Of a stretch of DNA of 64,000 bases, positions 1-10,699 are shown piece after piece. How positions within the stretch are numbered: position 1 is the first letter of the stretch; each line of letters opens with the position of its first letter. A program made the position numbers and the translations under genes. The DNA comes from Hermatobates lingyangjiaoensis (Eukaryota; Arthropoda; Insecta; Hemiptera; Hermatobatidae), in assembly GCA_026182355.1 (NCBI GenBank), contig JAPFBL010000003.1, positions 372,001 through 436,000 on the forward strand, read 5' to 3'. The notes under the pieces are model-generated. The model did no database searches, was not told where the DNA came from, and saw only the letters and a program-made list of their open reading frames with translations.

Positions 1-699
1 TTAGCGAAACCAAGTTTTTCTCACATGGTCAACTGTAGTTTACTTGCTCAATAGTCAGAGGTTTCAACTGATTGTTCTTCCATGAACCTGAAGGACAGAC
101 AGCTAATGTAGTGTATACAGAGGCATTTGTTTAACACTGTACTAATAATGGTGTTTTCTACTATTCTATAATTTCTAATTATAGTATTAGTATAATACTA
201 TAATTGATATGTTGGAATACCAAGTATAATAGAATTTTTGATTCCGTCAAAGACGGGTACATTTGCTAGTTATAAATAAAATCTTAAAATTAGTATACAC
301 ACTACGTACAAATATAAATACAAATAAAAATCATACAAAATACTATTGTAGTTTCCAATTATATATATGTGAAATGAATGGGTACGTATTCTTTAATCCT
401 TATTTTATTTACATTGTAAAATAGTGCGATATTACATCTACATCTACGGTTAATATATATTTCATTATATGGAGGAGGGGGTCGTTTAAAATTTCCTAAG
501 CTTGAAGGGGGTCGCTATATAAAAAAGTTTAAGAAGCCCTGGTCTAGTAAAAGCCATAAAGAGTGTGTCAAAACAAAGATTTTGTATCATAATAAAGGAC
601 AGCGCTACTCTCACCATGGATTCCGATTTTTTTTTTTTTAATCCTAGCGCTTGTATATAAGTGTATATGTGTGCATGTAGTAATAATAAAAGGACTGAC
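1..699. other. Intronic AT-rich sequence, no gene seen
   Basis: AT-rich sequence on the 3' side of the exon at 700-901. The open frame of that exon runs on into this stretch only as far as a stop near 486; the residues beyond the exon are hydrophobic and unlike the exon itself, so they are read as intron. Confidence 0.5.
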
Positions 700-901
700 G
701 TGGTGAGGGTGGTTTGTGGCGAGAGCGAGAGGGTCGTCTCGTCACTGCTGACGTCAGAGTCCGACACACTGCCCTCCCGGGAGTCTGCCCCCGTAGTCTT
801 GACCGCAGACTCGTCATCGCTGCTACGATCCTCCTTCTTCTTCTTCAACACTGACACTCCACCATCAGCCTTGTCTTTTAGGTTCTTCAGCAGGCCAGCC
901 A
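700..901 (-). CDS. SVIL: Supervillin-like gene, internal exon (most 3' exon in the window)
   Basis: Internal exon of the putative supervillin-like gene, 202 nt. The acceptor is a TTAG at 905-902 after AT-rich sequence and the donor reads CCAC|GTCAGT at 699. It begins with two bases that complete a split codon (phase 1) and ends in phase 2. The product begins AGLLKNLKDKADGG, continues with a run of lysines, and then becomes Ser/Asp/Glu-rich (EGSVSDSDVSSDE). This is a charged, disordered-looking stretch with no folded domain. Codons are GC-rich (GTC, CTC, GAC) against an AT-rich background, which is the clearest sign of selection. Supervillin N-termini carry such acidic and basic low-complexity stretches, but assignment to this gene rests mainly on phase and strand agreement with the 15991-16149 exon. 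The donor (GTCAGT) is not ideal, so the 3' border may shift. Confidence 0.65.
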
Positions 902-1275
902 CTAATTAATTCAAACAATTAATTACGATATCTTTTTTTGCATATCAACACCAAAGCAATACAAAGCAAAGCAAAGTAATATGACACAGCAAGGCTGTCA
1001 AATCGAATAACAATAGTTCTTTTCTAGTAAACTTCAATGAGCTATGACATTCCAAACATCTAAAACAATATATATAAAAGCATCATGCAACAATACAATT
1101 AATATTGCTCAACTTATAATTCTGTGTCAGTGTTCAAGTATAAGTATTCACTTCTGAACTAGTTGATAGCAATAATAAAACATAGTCACAACATCCCAGC
1201 CTGATCACAAATACCACCTAACTAACATCAGGCTTGCACGTCGTTACACGTAAAGCATATATACATATGTTTCAT

Positions 1276-1490
1276 ATATATAAAAAGATTTCACTTAAAC
1301 ACGTGAAATAACAATCAATGATCAAACCACAATAAGAAATGGGAAAACAAGACTAAGATCTTTCAACAGTAACAAGCGGTCTTCGTCAGAGTGTTTCAGT
1401 TGGGTTTTTGACTCTGACGAAGACCGCTTGTTACGTTTAAAAGATCTTAGTCTTGTTTTCCCATTTCTTTACTGTGGTTTAATCAATATA
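1276..1490. repeat. PLE-C terminal foldback (two 3' ends head to head)
   Basis: A palindrome of the 3' terminal sequence of the retroelement family called PLE-C here. The left arm is minus-oriented and the right arm plus-oriented, so both 3' ends face outward. The outer sequences carry CACGTGAAATAACAAT and CCACAATAAGAAATGGG on the left and most of their complements on the right. The right arm holds the structured module CTGACGA (1414-1420), A, a GACCG stem, then an A-rich GAAA equivalent. (AT)-rich tracts flank it on the right. No coding sequence is present. The same unit recurs at 21.4, 27.9, 46.9, 53.0, 60.2 and 62.4 kb. Confidence 0.8.
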
Positions 1491-1554
1491 ATTTATATAT
1501 AATATATAAATATATATATATATAATATATATAAATATAATATATATATATATA

Positions 1555-2215
1555 AATTAAAATAAGCAGTGACACATAAACAGAAACACAACAAAGACTC
1601 ACTTTTCAATATTTCGACCGTAATGGCGGTCGTCCTCAGGAGAAGAAGTGAATTGACGAGGGACGACAGTCAACTGAAGAACTCACTGGGTGAGGTTAAA
1701 GCAGTGCTGCCGCAAAGGAGACAAATAAAAAAAGGAACTAGAAGTCGAGAGCAAAAATAAAAAAAATGTTTTTGAAAGGTAGAAAAAGGTTAAGAAAAGA
1801 AAAAATTAAAGAACATATATAGAACAATTAAAAAAAAAATAAATAAAAAAAAAATTAAAAAATAAATAATAAATAAATCGCTAGTTTTTTATTTATTTAT
1901 TTTTTAATTTTTTTTATTTATTTTTTTTTTAATTGTTCTATATATTTTCTTTATTTTTTCTTTTCTTAACCTTTTTCTACCTTTCAAAAACATTTTTTTT
2001 TATTTTTGCTCTCGACTTCCTAGTTCCTTTTTTATTTGTCTCCTTTGCGGCAGCACTGCTTTAACCCTCACCCAGTGAGTTCTTCAGTTGACTGTCGTCC
2101 CTCCGTCAATTCACTTCTTCTCCTGAGGACGACCGCCATTACGGTCGAAATATTGAAAAGTGAGTCTTTGTTGTGTTTCTGTTTATGTGTCACTGCTTAT
2201 TTTAATTGTTATTTG
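1555..2215. repeat. PLE-B terminal foldback, about 320-bp arms
   Basis: Near-perfect inverted repeat centred near 1881. Left arm 1557-1877 and right arm 1886-2205 read the same on opposite strands. The right arm contains CTGAGGA (2123-2129), one C, a GACCG/CGGTC stem and GAAAT, followed by a TGAGT-containing tail and then (AT)n near 2246. The centre is a run of A/T-rich TTTATTTATT-like sequence that matches the 3' untranslated region of other PLE-B copies (59.3 kb). Open frames inside it are by-products of the palindrome. I read it as two PLE-B 3' ends joined head to head. Confidence 0.82.
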
Positions 2216-2239
2216 TCCTGCCGGACCGTTTTTCGTTTA

Positions 2240-2700
2240 TCATGGTATATATATATATATCCAATTAAATGAAACGATTCCACGAACTAAATCAACTACA
2301 TTGACATACAGAACACACAGAATGAAACAGAAACTCACTACTATGACCGGTGGTCTTGAAGAAACACTCAAAAGTGTAGCCAAGTTACAGAAAGATAGGA
2401 GGCAATGATAGATAAAGAAACAAAAGCAAAATAAATTATAACAAATGAAAACAACAACTATTAGCACAAGTAAATAACCCAAACAAAAATAAAAATAAGA
2501 AAGTAAACAAAAGATAAATTAAAATAAATAAAAGGAATAATCAACGATTGATGTTAAGCCCAGGAGCAGAACTACCTCTCCAAAAGACTAATAAGAGCTT
2601 CTTCTGAAGCTTTCAGAGTGACTTTTGAATTGTTGTCAGCAATCTGTCTCAGGACCTCTACACGGAAACAGTCATTAAAACTGACTCCTTGTTCACAATA
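2240..2700 (-). mobile_element. PLE-B copy, 3' end with decayed endonuclease tail
   Basis: Minus-strand fragment of a Penelope-like element. Read from 2690 down to the stop at 2541-2543 it encodes SFNDCFRVEVLRQIADNN, then KVTLKASEEALISLLE, a frameshift, and SAPGLNINR-stop. The same motifs occur intact at 59054-59263 and decayed at 60015-60138. This is the C-terminal end of a GIY-YIG-type PLE endonuclease, where the conserved Glu lies in the SEEA motif. Downstream follow an A/T-rich 3' untranslated region, a degenerate hammerhead-like module near 2345-2360 and the (AT)n border at 2246-2260. The element is 5'-truncated and cannot encode a working enzyme. Confidence 0.72.
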
Positions 2701-5700
2701 TTTACGAAAATATTTACAAAGTACATTATATCGTTAAAAAATACCATGAAATTAAAAATAAAATATTTCTTCTGTCTACTACACTGATAAAAATATTGTT
2801 GTATAAATAAAAACCACGAGCTATTCACTAAAGGAAATTAACAAAATAAATTCAAGTTTCTATTTCATACTAACCTAACACAAGATTTCATTTTTCTTCA
2901 AAAGCAACTCTATTTTTAATTTTACTAAACATTTATCAAAACTACTGAATTTGAATAGTGCTTATTCAGACTTTTTTTACCTTAGGTTATTGATATAACG
3001 AGTATGCCTTGTTTGTCAAATGAGTGAATTTCATTCACTAATTAATTCTTGTTTTATATTAGATACACTGAGAAGGTGTTTAGTGAAATTTCTTTTTCAG
3101 TTGCTACATGATCACTTAAGTATATTAGTACATATAAAATTTCCTTATTTCTGAAGATCCCTAATAATATATTGATACTATTTGATAATATTTTCATTCA
3201 AGGTTTCTTGAATTAGCATTAATAGCTTCAGAGCTGGCAAATTTGCCTGAGTGGGGTTCCAAAACCTATGAGACTCAATCTTTAGCACTGATGTCTTGTT
3301 ATTATTTTATTCTTTAGTAATTGTGTTTCCTTTATAATCGTCTAATTATTCCTTTTTTTTTGTTTCGTTATCATATTTCCTAAAATTTTAATTTTATCAC
3401 CCATTTCTTCCCCTCTTAATGGGGGTTAGGTACTTATAGCATTGAAATCAAAATACCAAAGAATAGCCTTGAACCAAGCGCATCAATCAATTGTGGATAT
3501 ATAGTTGACTATTTTATTTTAGCTAAAGATACAAACCACTGTACAGTAAGTATTAAAAGCTTTTGAAACAAAACTACTCCTCTAGTTTTACCATTGAAAT
3601 CATTTTGTTGATGTCAATATTAACCTAAAAGAAAACGGATTAAAAAATCTACTAAGAAAACCAGTCGATACTGCAGACTGCATGAATGAGAAAAGTGAAT
3701 GATTCAACGCTATAAAGATGCAACTGTCATCCCTTATTCATAGGTTACATAAGGCAGGATCGACCTGGGAACTGACTCTAGAATATATACTCTAGCAAAT
3801 GAGCTTGATCAATAATGGCTATCCACACTGATATTTCAATAAGACTCCAGAGCAATATCTGAAAAGTAGAGACACTCCTGTAAACAACACTTTCTATAAA
3901 CGGTACCTTCCACAAAATGTTTGTATGATTCAGTACATTCATGAATATAAAACCGATGAGATAATGCTAAAGAAGTGCAACATATAGAATCACCGAGGAC
4001 AGAATCACCATTATAGTTTATTTTCAAAACTCTACAGTGACCAATTAGTTAATGGGAAATAGCAATTCAATTAGGAACACTAAGATAGAGAAGCCAATCT
4101 AATATATGACCACGCATGTCTCCTCGGGAGAACTGCAGTCATCCTCTCACAAGCACTCTATCATTGCTTCCACCTTACGGAAAAAGATAACTAAATAATA
4201 ATAAATAAAGAAAAAAGTAAAACAATGAATAGAATAGATAAAAAAATAAATTGGTAGAAGCTAAATAAAAAAACAAGACGGAGAACTTTGAGCCCATAAA
4301 CTTCATCATCACAATCTCATTGCCATGAATGTCACGTCCATGAACACTTTCATACACCATACTGTCACTTTGTATGCTTTCTAATATTACCTTAATCGGA
4401 GAACCCTACCTTTCACCCCATATATCAATTTTATGGTTAAACTGAATTATTCTTAAGTATAACACCTTCCTTTGGTGGTGGTAATTACATTCAAATTAGG
4501 GTCACTGCTAGGCTAACAATCATGCCCCCTTGTTTTTTTCATGACGAAGCTTAAAGGAGGTTTTCTTGCCATTCGTCAACTCCAATAACACAAAAGTTCA
4601 GATGACTGAGGTGGTTCTTTTGGATCTGCCACTATAGTATAACCTCTCCGACGTTGGTCTCAAAGAGCAACACTACTTAACTTTGTTCCTTAAAAACTCT
4701 TTTAATATATTTACCAAAAGATCTTACTTAGTAACTATCCCTCATTATATACTTACTGGCAGTTTAAACTTCACCTGAAACGAATGGACGTACCATGCGA
4801 GTTTATTTATTAATTGGGTGTCATTATCATTTATGAAGGTTTGCTTTGGAAACATTCATGAACAGTTGAACTAGACTGGTAAGTTATCTTGTTAGACCAT
4901 TAATGGCTTCAATAAGAGACATAATAAGACGCGATGTAATACCAAATGTCAGAAGGTCTTGTTTTAAACAATATCAAATCAGTTCGTGTTTTTTTCTACA
5001 AACCACAATTCAAGTTTGAAACTGTAATACAATGGAAGAAATCCTTGTATCCATTTGAAAATAATTATAAACACCTAAGTAAGATATTTCATCAGAGTGC
5101 TATGCGCCTCAAGAAAAAATAATTAAAAAAGTAATGCCATTACACTTTTTACAGCGCACAATTCTCTTGAATTAGTAATTGCATTGCGAATCAAAACCAA
5201 TAACATGCAAAAAGCATTATATAGAAAAAGCAGTGATTACTTCAGTCACCGACTGCACATGTTAGCAACTTGACACCATTCATTCAAACCCAGTGGAATT
5301 GGGACATTGAGTCCTTATCTAGATTTCTTCTTATCCATCATGGGGAAATACGAGTACGTAAAGCCTAAGTGACAATTCTGTAAGAGAATTTAGCATCACC
5401 AAATGTTCATATTACCAGGAAAATTCTACTTCGAATGGAGTCAAAAATTGTCTTATTCGGTGGTTGTAAATTTTGAATGACAAAATTTCTCTGAGTAGGT
5501 ATCTTTAACGAGTACCTGATGGAGTGCATAATTAAATCCTTATAAGTTTAAGGAACGTTGTGTATAGGAATTTGAAGAATCTGGATTTTCCGGCTTCCAA
5601 CATCAAATCTCATTTGTTAGCAATGACATACTATTCACTAGTCTACATATAACCCTGTTGGGAAATAACATGAAAATAAGATAAACTTACCATTACTTAT

Positions 5701-6394
5701 AAAGATATAACTAATGTACTCTCACAGCTAAAAAGAAACGTAATGAAAGGTCAAGTAATTACTGCCTGAAATAAAATGAAGATTTTTTTTCACAACTTAT
5801 TTTAGACTTTAGAATTAGTCAATATGGAACTACCCTACATCTGCGCAAACTGGACCAGTTCATTAAGGTGGGTATCTCACCAGACAGGCTTGGCTTAATC
5901 AGTAAGTAGCCGTGTTTCTGCATAATTCCAATGGATCTGGAGCGAGTTTGTGACTCACTCAGGCATAGACGCCTCCTAAACAATTTCAAATATTTTGGTT
6001 TATCTGCATGGTTTATGGCAGAGACACTAAGTCTTTTTTGGATTTAACTTGGTTATAATTAATAACAGACATTCCCTGGCTTGACATATAAAGGTTTTCC
6101 TCAGAAGCATCCAAAAAGCACTCCTATAATTACTATCAATTCACTGAATCGCATACAGATATTCATGGGATTTTTCGCTGGCGACACCGAGGTAATATTT
6201 AGATGTCCGAATGTTGGCTACACCATCAGAAAACATTTCCTTGATAGACTGTACAATAGTAACATTGACGAAATAAACTTAACCTCTTTTGGTATTACGT
6301 TTAATTAAAAATTTACCTTGTTAAGCATTTCATATTATGCAGTGACGCATTTTGTCCGTATAAAATGATAATTCATTCAACTATGACCTGTTGA
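2701..6394. other. Long non-coding stretch, nothing recognised
   Basis: AT-rich DNA with short unrelated open frames only. No splice-bounded coding block, RNA gene or clear repeat was recognised. A short piece near 5490-5520 (TCTTTAACGAGTACCTGATG) matches the body of the SINE family at 38.0 kb and may be a fragment of it. The position is consistent with the large intron between the 15991-16149 and 700-901 exons. Confidence 0.5.
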
Positions 6395-6540
6395 TGGATC
6401 AGTCTGGTTCAATACTACGACGAAGAGCGAGTAAATAAACGTGTCCGACTTTTAGCCAGGATCTTTTATCCGCTAGAAATGTGGATATACAGCATGCTTT
6501 GAGCTGGAAGCTCATTGATCATTCTATCATTCGATTTAAT
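6395..6540 (+). pseudogene. Decayed LINE reverse transcriptase C-terminus (copy 1)
   Basis: Plus-strand relic of the end of a non-LTR retrotransposon ORF2. One frame reads NKRVRLLARIFY and, after a frameshift, continues ARNVDIQHALSWKLIDHSII. Both halves match in order the longer copy at 24238-24390 (VRLLAGIPWYGRNVDIQ, then LESIDHF). In Jockey-type LINEs the conserved APWYVRN motif with a following short helix sits near the end of the reverse transcriptase protein. The copy is frameshifted and truncated, so it has no coding role. Confidence 0.6.
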
Positions 6541-6894
6541 TGACATCTAAATATCTTTATTCAAATAATCTTATATCTTCTCTTGACCTCCTTTGAAGGC
6601 ATCTGGTTTCTAGTAGCACGGACCATTTCTCATTCTTGATATAGAAGGTCATATGACAACAAAAACGACTCTCCCTAAGATGTCTAATGAACTAATTTCA
6701 AATACTTACATACCTCCTCACTTATGGTAAAACAACAGTTCAATAGAAGTATTCGAACTGCTAATTATGGTGTTCACTATATTACACGGGAATATTTATT
6801 GATCCTTTGTTTTTAGAATTCCATGATTGTGATTATATTCAAGAAGTAGTTAGAATTTCATTATAGATTGTGTAGAAATGTACAAGTAACTGAC

Positions 6895-6990
6895 GTAGTT
6901 CAGTCTCGAGACCGACGGCTTTACATCCAGTGCAAGAAATTACCAAGATTTATTCATCACCCACTAAAATCATGACCAAGATTGAAACCT
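6895..6990 (-). repeat. SINE fragment (partial, diverged)
   Basis: Contains a GAGACCGACGGCTTTACATCC block followed by GATTTATTCA. It corresponds to the GAACCGACGGCTTAACGTCC and AATTTATTCA segment of the SINE at 37985-38195, in the same minus orientation. The tRNA-like head and the tail are not recognisable. Short and diverged, hence modest confidence. Confidence 0.4.
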
Positions 6991-8439
6991 CCAACCTATG
7001 TTCCTAACAACAAACCCTTCAAACAATAGAACAATACACGTTAATATGGTCAGTACCTTATCTAATTAGAAATATGTGTGTTTAATATCAATATTTCTAT
7101 GTTTGTTTTTTATGTTTCTCTGGAAAAATAAAAGACTAACAATTATTTATAAGCTTTACGATTTGTAATAGAAATGAAGTTTGCATAAACACAGTTTTCA
7201 CAACGTTCATGGTGTGACGTAAACCTCGTGTTGTTAATGCAATAATCAAAGCGTTGAGAAATATTGATTTAATGTAAGTGGAGGAGACATGCCCAGGGAG
7301 TGTGCTTACTCTTTAATATTTAAGTCTTATATAAAGACAGGGGCACTTATTACATTATAAAACTTTTTAATGAATAGTAAATAATAGTACTGATTAATAA
7401 ACATTAATGACGTAATTACAAATATCAAATTATATATAAAAAGTACTTGGGAAGATTTAGGATTTGACTAAAGGAATATATAAACAGATGACTAAAAACT
7501 CATTGTCATGTAGCTGCAGTCAAGGTTGAAAATCGAGCATAATGTATTAGTGGCGAACATGTCATAAGATGACATCATGGCGATGTCATTGTAGATCAGT
7601 ATGTCTATATTGTTACTAGACAATCAACAAGTGGCAACGTGCCACTTTTTAGGGCTAATTCAGGTTTGTCAATGAATTAGCTTTCTTAAATCAAAGCTGC
7701 ACCGTAACCTTCACTCCTTTCATACTATTTTAAGGATTAAGAGTGATCTTCATTTGTTATTTACCACCCATGGAGTTATGGGCGAGCTCATTACTGGCTT
7801 AAGACTTCATTAGGAGCCTTTGCTTAAGATTGTTAAAGCAAGGCTCTGAAACAAATATCTGACATTATACATGCCGAACTATATATCCCTCATATAAGGA
7901 CATATAGAGTTATAAGTAATTTAGGTACTAGGCCACGGCTCAACTGAGATTAAATTGAATGAACGTAGATTGTACAAAAATAATAAAATGATTAGAAATA
8001 AATCCTGACATATTTTGAAAAATGTAAGAAAAAATGATTAAAAACTCACGCTCTCAAATAGTATCATATATTGTAATACAGCTTTGTAATCAGTTCCATT
8101 AAATTATGAATTAAGTAATTAAATATTACTTTATAAAAACATTCATTAATACAAACAATTAAATTCTTAATAAACCGTCCTAGAGAATGAAGGACACAGA
8201 TTTCCGTGTCCGTAATTCGTAGCTTTAAATAGGCTCTTTCATTATCATTATTGCATGTGAATTGGTAGAAATGTACAATCAACCGTAATTTTAGTCTCTT
8301 GGAGCTTGAACAAAGTGTCAAGAACTATACACGACCACACCTGAATGTTTTCTTGTCCTATCATATCATCAATTCATTAAACTTCTTTATAACTAACTTA
8401 TACAAAACCCAGAAACTTTCAAACTTCAGTAATATCGAA
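6991..8439. other. Non-coding stretch, nothing recognised
   Basis: AT-rich DNA with no splice-bounded coding block, RNA gene or named repeat that I can support. The one longer minus-strand frame (8064-8321) has no domain signature. Confidence 0.45.
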
Positions 8440-9070
8440 GGAATTTGTATAGTTCCTTTGTGAAACACTAAAATTGAATGTTTGTGAAAAAACTTTTTCA
8501 CAAAAAATCATTTTTCTATAGTTAGAGGTTCAGCGAAAAAAAAAACATTTTCTGAATTCACAAAATGAACCAAAATATCGCCTTTCACTTAAAGTTATTT
8601 CGAAAAAGAAATCGCAGAGCTCATCCTGCTATGAGGAGGTATTCTTTTGATATAATTTTATTATGATCCGCCAAAGCGTAACCACTATCGTGTTCACAAG
8701 ATTTCAGAATATATCATAAGTTAAATTTGTTTTCATTTCAAGGGAAAACTGACTTCTGTGATAACTAGATAGATATTACGGTCAAAAATTTTGACCGTTA
8801 CATTCCACACAGTTTGATGAATCAAATTAAATGTTACCCATAAATGAAACCTATACTTTATATGTCCTGAATTATTTTTGGGTAACACATTGCATCATGG
8901 GAAAGTTACTTTCTTTTGCGAAAAAGTGATTTTTGACAAACTTTTTTCTTACAAAAAAAAAGTGTATTATTCTAATAAAAATAATTCTAGTGTGTTATAA
9001 TTAGTTTTCAAAGATAATGGCAATAATACCAGCTTTAACAGGAAAAAACTTCAGATTTCTCTAAAAACTA
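8440..9070. repeat. R1 interspersed repeat, rearranged copy
   Basis: Two pieces of the R1 repeat in opposite orientations. The part near 8880-8915 reads GGGTAA, GCATCATGGGAAAGT and a T-rich run, as in R1 copies at 22.6 and 50.2 kb. The part at 8460-8600, read on the minus strand, gives TTCAGAAAATGTTTTTTT and then CTAACTATAGAAAAA, which match 22.97 kb and 50.4 kb respectively. No open frame is shared between copies. The family is not recognised; it could be a non-autonomous DNA transposon or another repeat. Confidence 0.5.
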
Positions 9071-9127
9071 TATTAACTGTAAAAGCAAGCACAAATGAAC
9101 TATAGATTTTATATTTTCCAGCGTTTT

Positions 9128-9240
9128 ATAGATAGTTGTAATCATTCTGCACATCATTAATTTAATATTATTAATTAATAATTTATTAATTAATAATAAA
9201 TAATTAATAATAGTTGTAATCATTCTGCACATCATTCTGC
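9128..9240. repeat. 27-bp direct repeat bracketing an AT palindrome
   Basis: The sequence ATAGTTGTAATCATTCTGCA plus CATCATT occurs at about 9131-9158 and again at about 9211-9239. The roughly 50 bp between them are self-complementary ATTAATTAATAATTTATTA-type sequence. This has the form of a small insertion with a target-site duplication, or of a local slippage duplication. Confidence 0.65.
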
Positions 9241-9299
9241 ACAAATCTTAATGTTAGCCATATTGTTTTTCACTAATATTGGAGCATGGGAAATGCACT

Positions 9300-10640
9300 T
9301 TTTGGTATTGAATTGTTTTCGTACTTTATGACAAAATGGTTAATCAATTTAAACCACTTCACCACTGATTCTAGGAAAATTAAAATTTGTATTATTTTAA
9401 ATTCAATGTTATATTCTTTTATACTCAATTGACAGGGTTTAGGTGCTATCTGACATTTCTGAGACCGTAGTACTCCACGTCTCACTCTCTTTATTGTTCA
9501 GCTGGTTGATTTTGTTCTTAGGCATAATGCTTTTTGTTTTCAGGGTAATTATTACAGATCAAAAGCACTGCTCTGGGCACTATCATGCCTCATCTTTTGA
9601 TAACCATTTCATGGCAAACATGAACAAAATTTTCTTGCCAACGTCAACTTCTACCCGTCGTTTACATCTATTCGATAGATGATACCTTTTTCATTTGTTT
9701 CTATGGCAAACATGATTAGACCTGCACCTTATGTCCTTCCAAACATTCGCTTCATCCATTTCTTTTACCAAAGTCTCCAATACTATCATTTTACTTTGCA
9801 TGTCAGTGTTTGCACTGATGTCGGTGGACATATCTCTATTTCTTTAAATTTCTACTAAACTATCCAATGCCAAGCAGCTCCTCTATTTTGATAGCTGTCA
9901 TCCATTCAATGTAAGGCCATCCCAGATCAATATCCATATACCTTCATCAAATTTGAGGCAGTTTGAATGAACATAGCTTCCATATTAGCCAATCAAACAA
10001 GACATTTTCTGTCCGCAGTTATCCTTCTAACTTTATAAATAGTCGTATAGTCGATGCTGATGTGAATCGTAGTTCTGGTCCTAGGAGGGATGCAGTGATA
10101 TTACTTTTCTCATAACTACTGTTATTCCTGGTGCTCACAGGCTGGGCACTGTTATCAAGGAGTGTTTTCCTACACATTCTTAGTCCTTCTGTAATTCTTC
10201 TATCTTAAGGAAGGCGCTTCTACCTCCTACCATAAAGTCACAGAATTATCTCTTCACAAATCACTCCTCCAATATGGTTTACTCCAATGTCTCTGTCGAG
10301 GCTGTCTTATTTGCCTATAATCAGTGCTATTTCTTCCTTAGCAATCACATCTGCTCTATTCCTATTAAGTGCTACTGTACATCTTCGAACTGCGTTTATC
10401 GACAGGATGCATTCAACTGGATGCTTTTTATGTGGTTATGGCAACCATTAAGCTAAGCTTACGCATAAATAATCATATGTCTTTCGTTGGAAAGCACAGT
10501 GGACTTCCCGTTGTCTTTCATACCAGTTCTCACGCACTCAGTATCATGACGGTTGACTTGGACAGATTTCAGTCCTTGCTTCTAATAAGAGCGGTCCACA
10601 ACTTTGTACCTGATGACGGTACAATTTAGTTTTAGTTTTT
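9300..10640 (-). other. GC-richer non-coding block, possible old retroelement
   Basis: This stretch is less AT-rich than its surroundings and has short hydrophilic minus-strand frames, for example one around 9720-9830 reading MSTDISANTDMQSKMIVL and one near 9450-9530 reading MPKNKINQLNNKESETW. They are interrupted by stops and have no flanking splice sites. They may be remains of a LINE or other retroelement ORF, but no family motif (YxDD, zinc knuckle, endonuclease) is visible. Assignment is left open. Confidence 0.25.
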
Positions 10641-10664
10641 AAATATATATACATTTAATTTTAG

Positions 10665-10691
10665 TTATATATATATATATATATATATATA
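10665..10691. repeat. (AT)n microsatellite
   Basis: Uninterrupted TA dinucleotide run of about 27 bp in an AT-rich flank. Unlike most (AT)n tracts in the window it does not sit next to a recognised retroelement end. Confidence 0.9.
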
Positions 10692-10699
10692 GTATTATA

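Noticed and set aside
1569..2482. Several short frames over 1.6-2.5 kb
   Set aside because: They lie in the arms of a foldback or in PLE-B untranslated sequence; none has a splice border or conserved residues.
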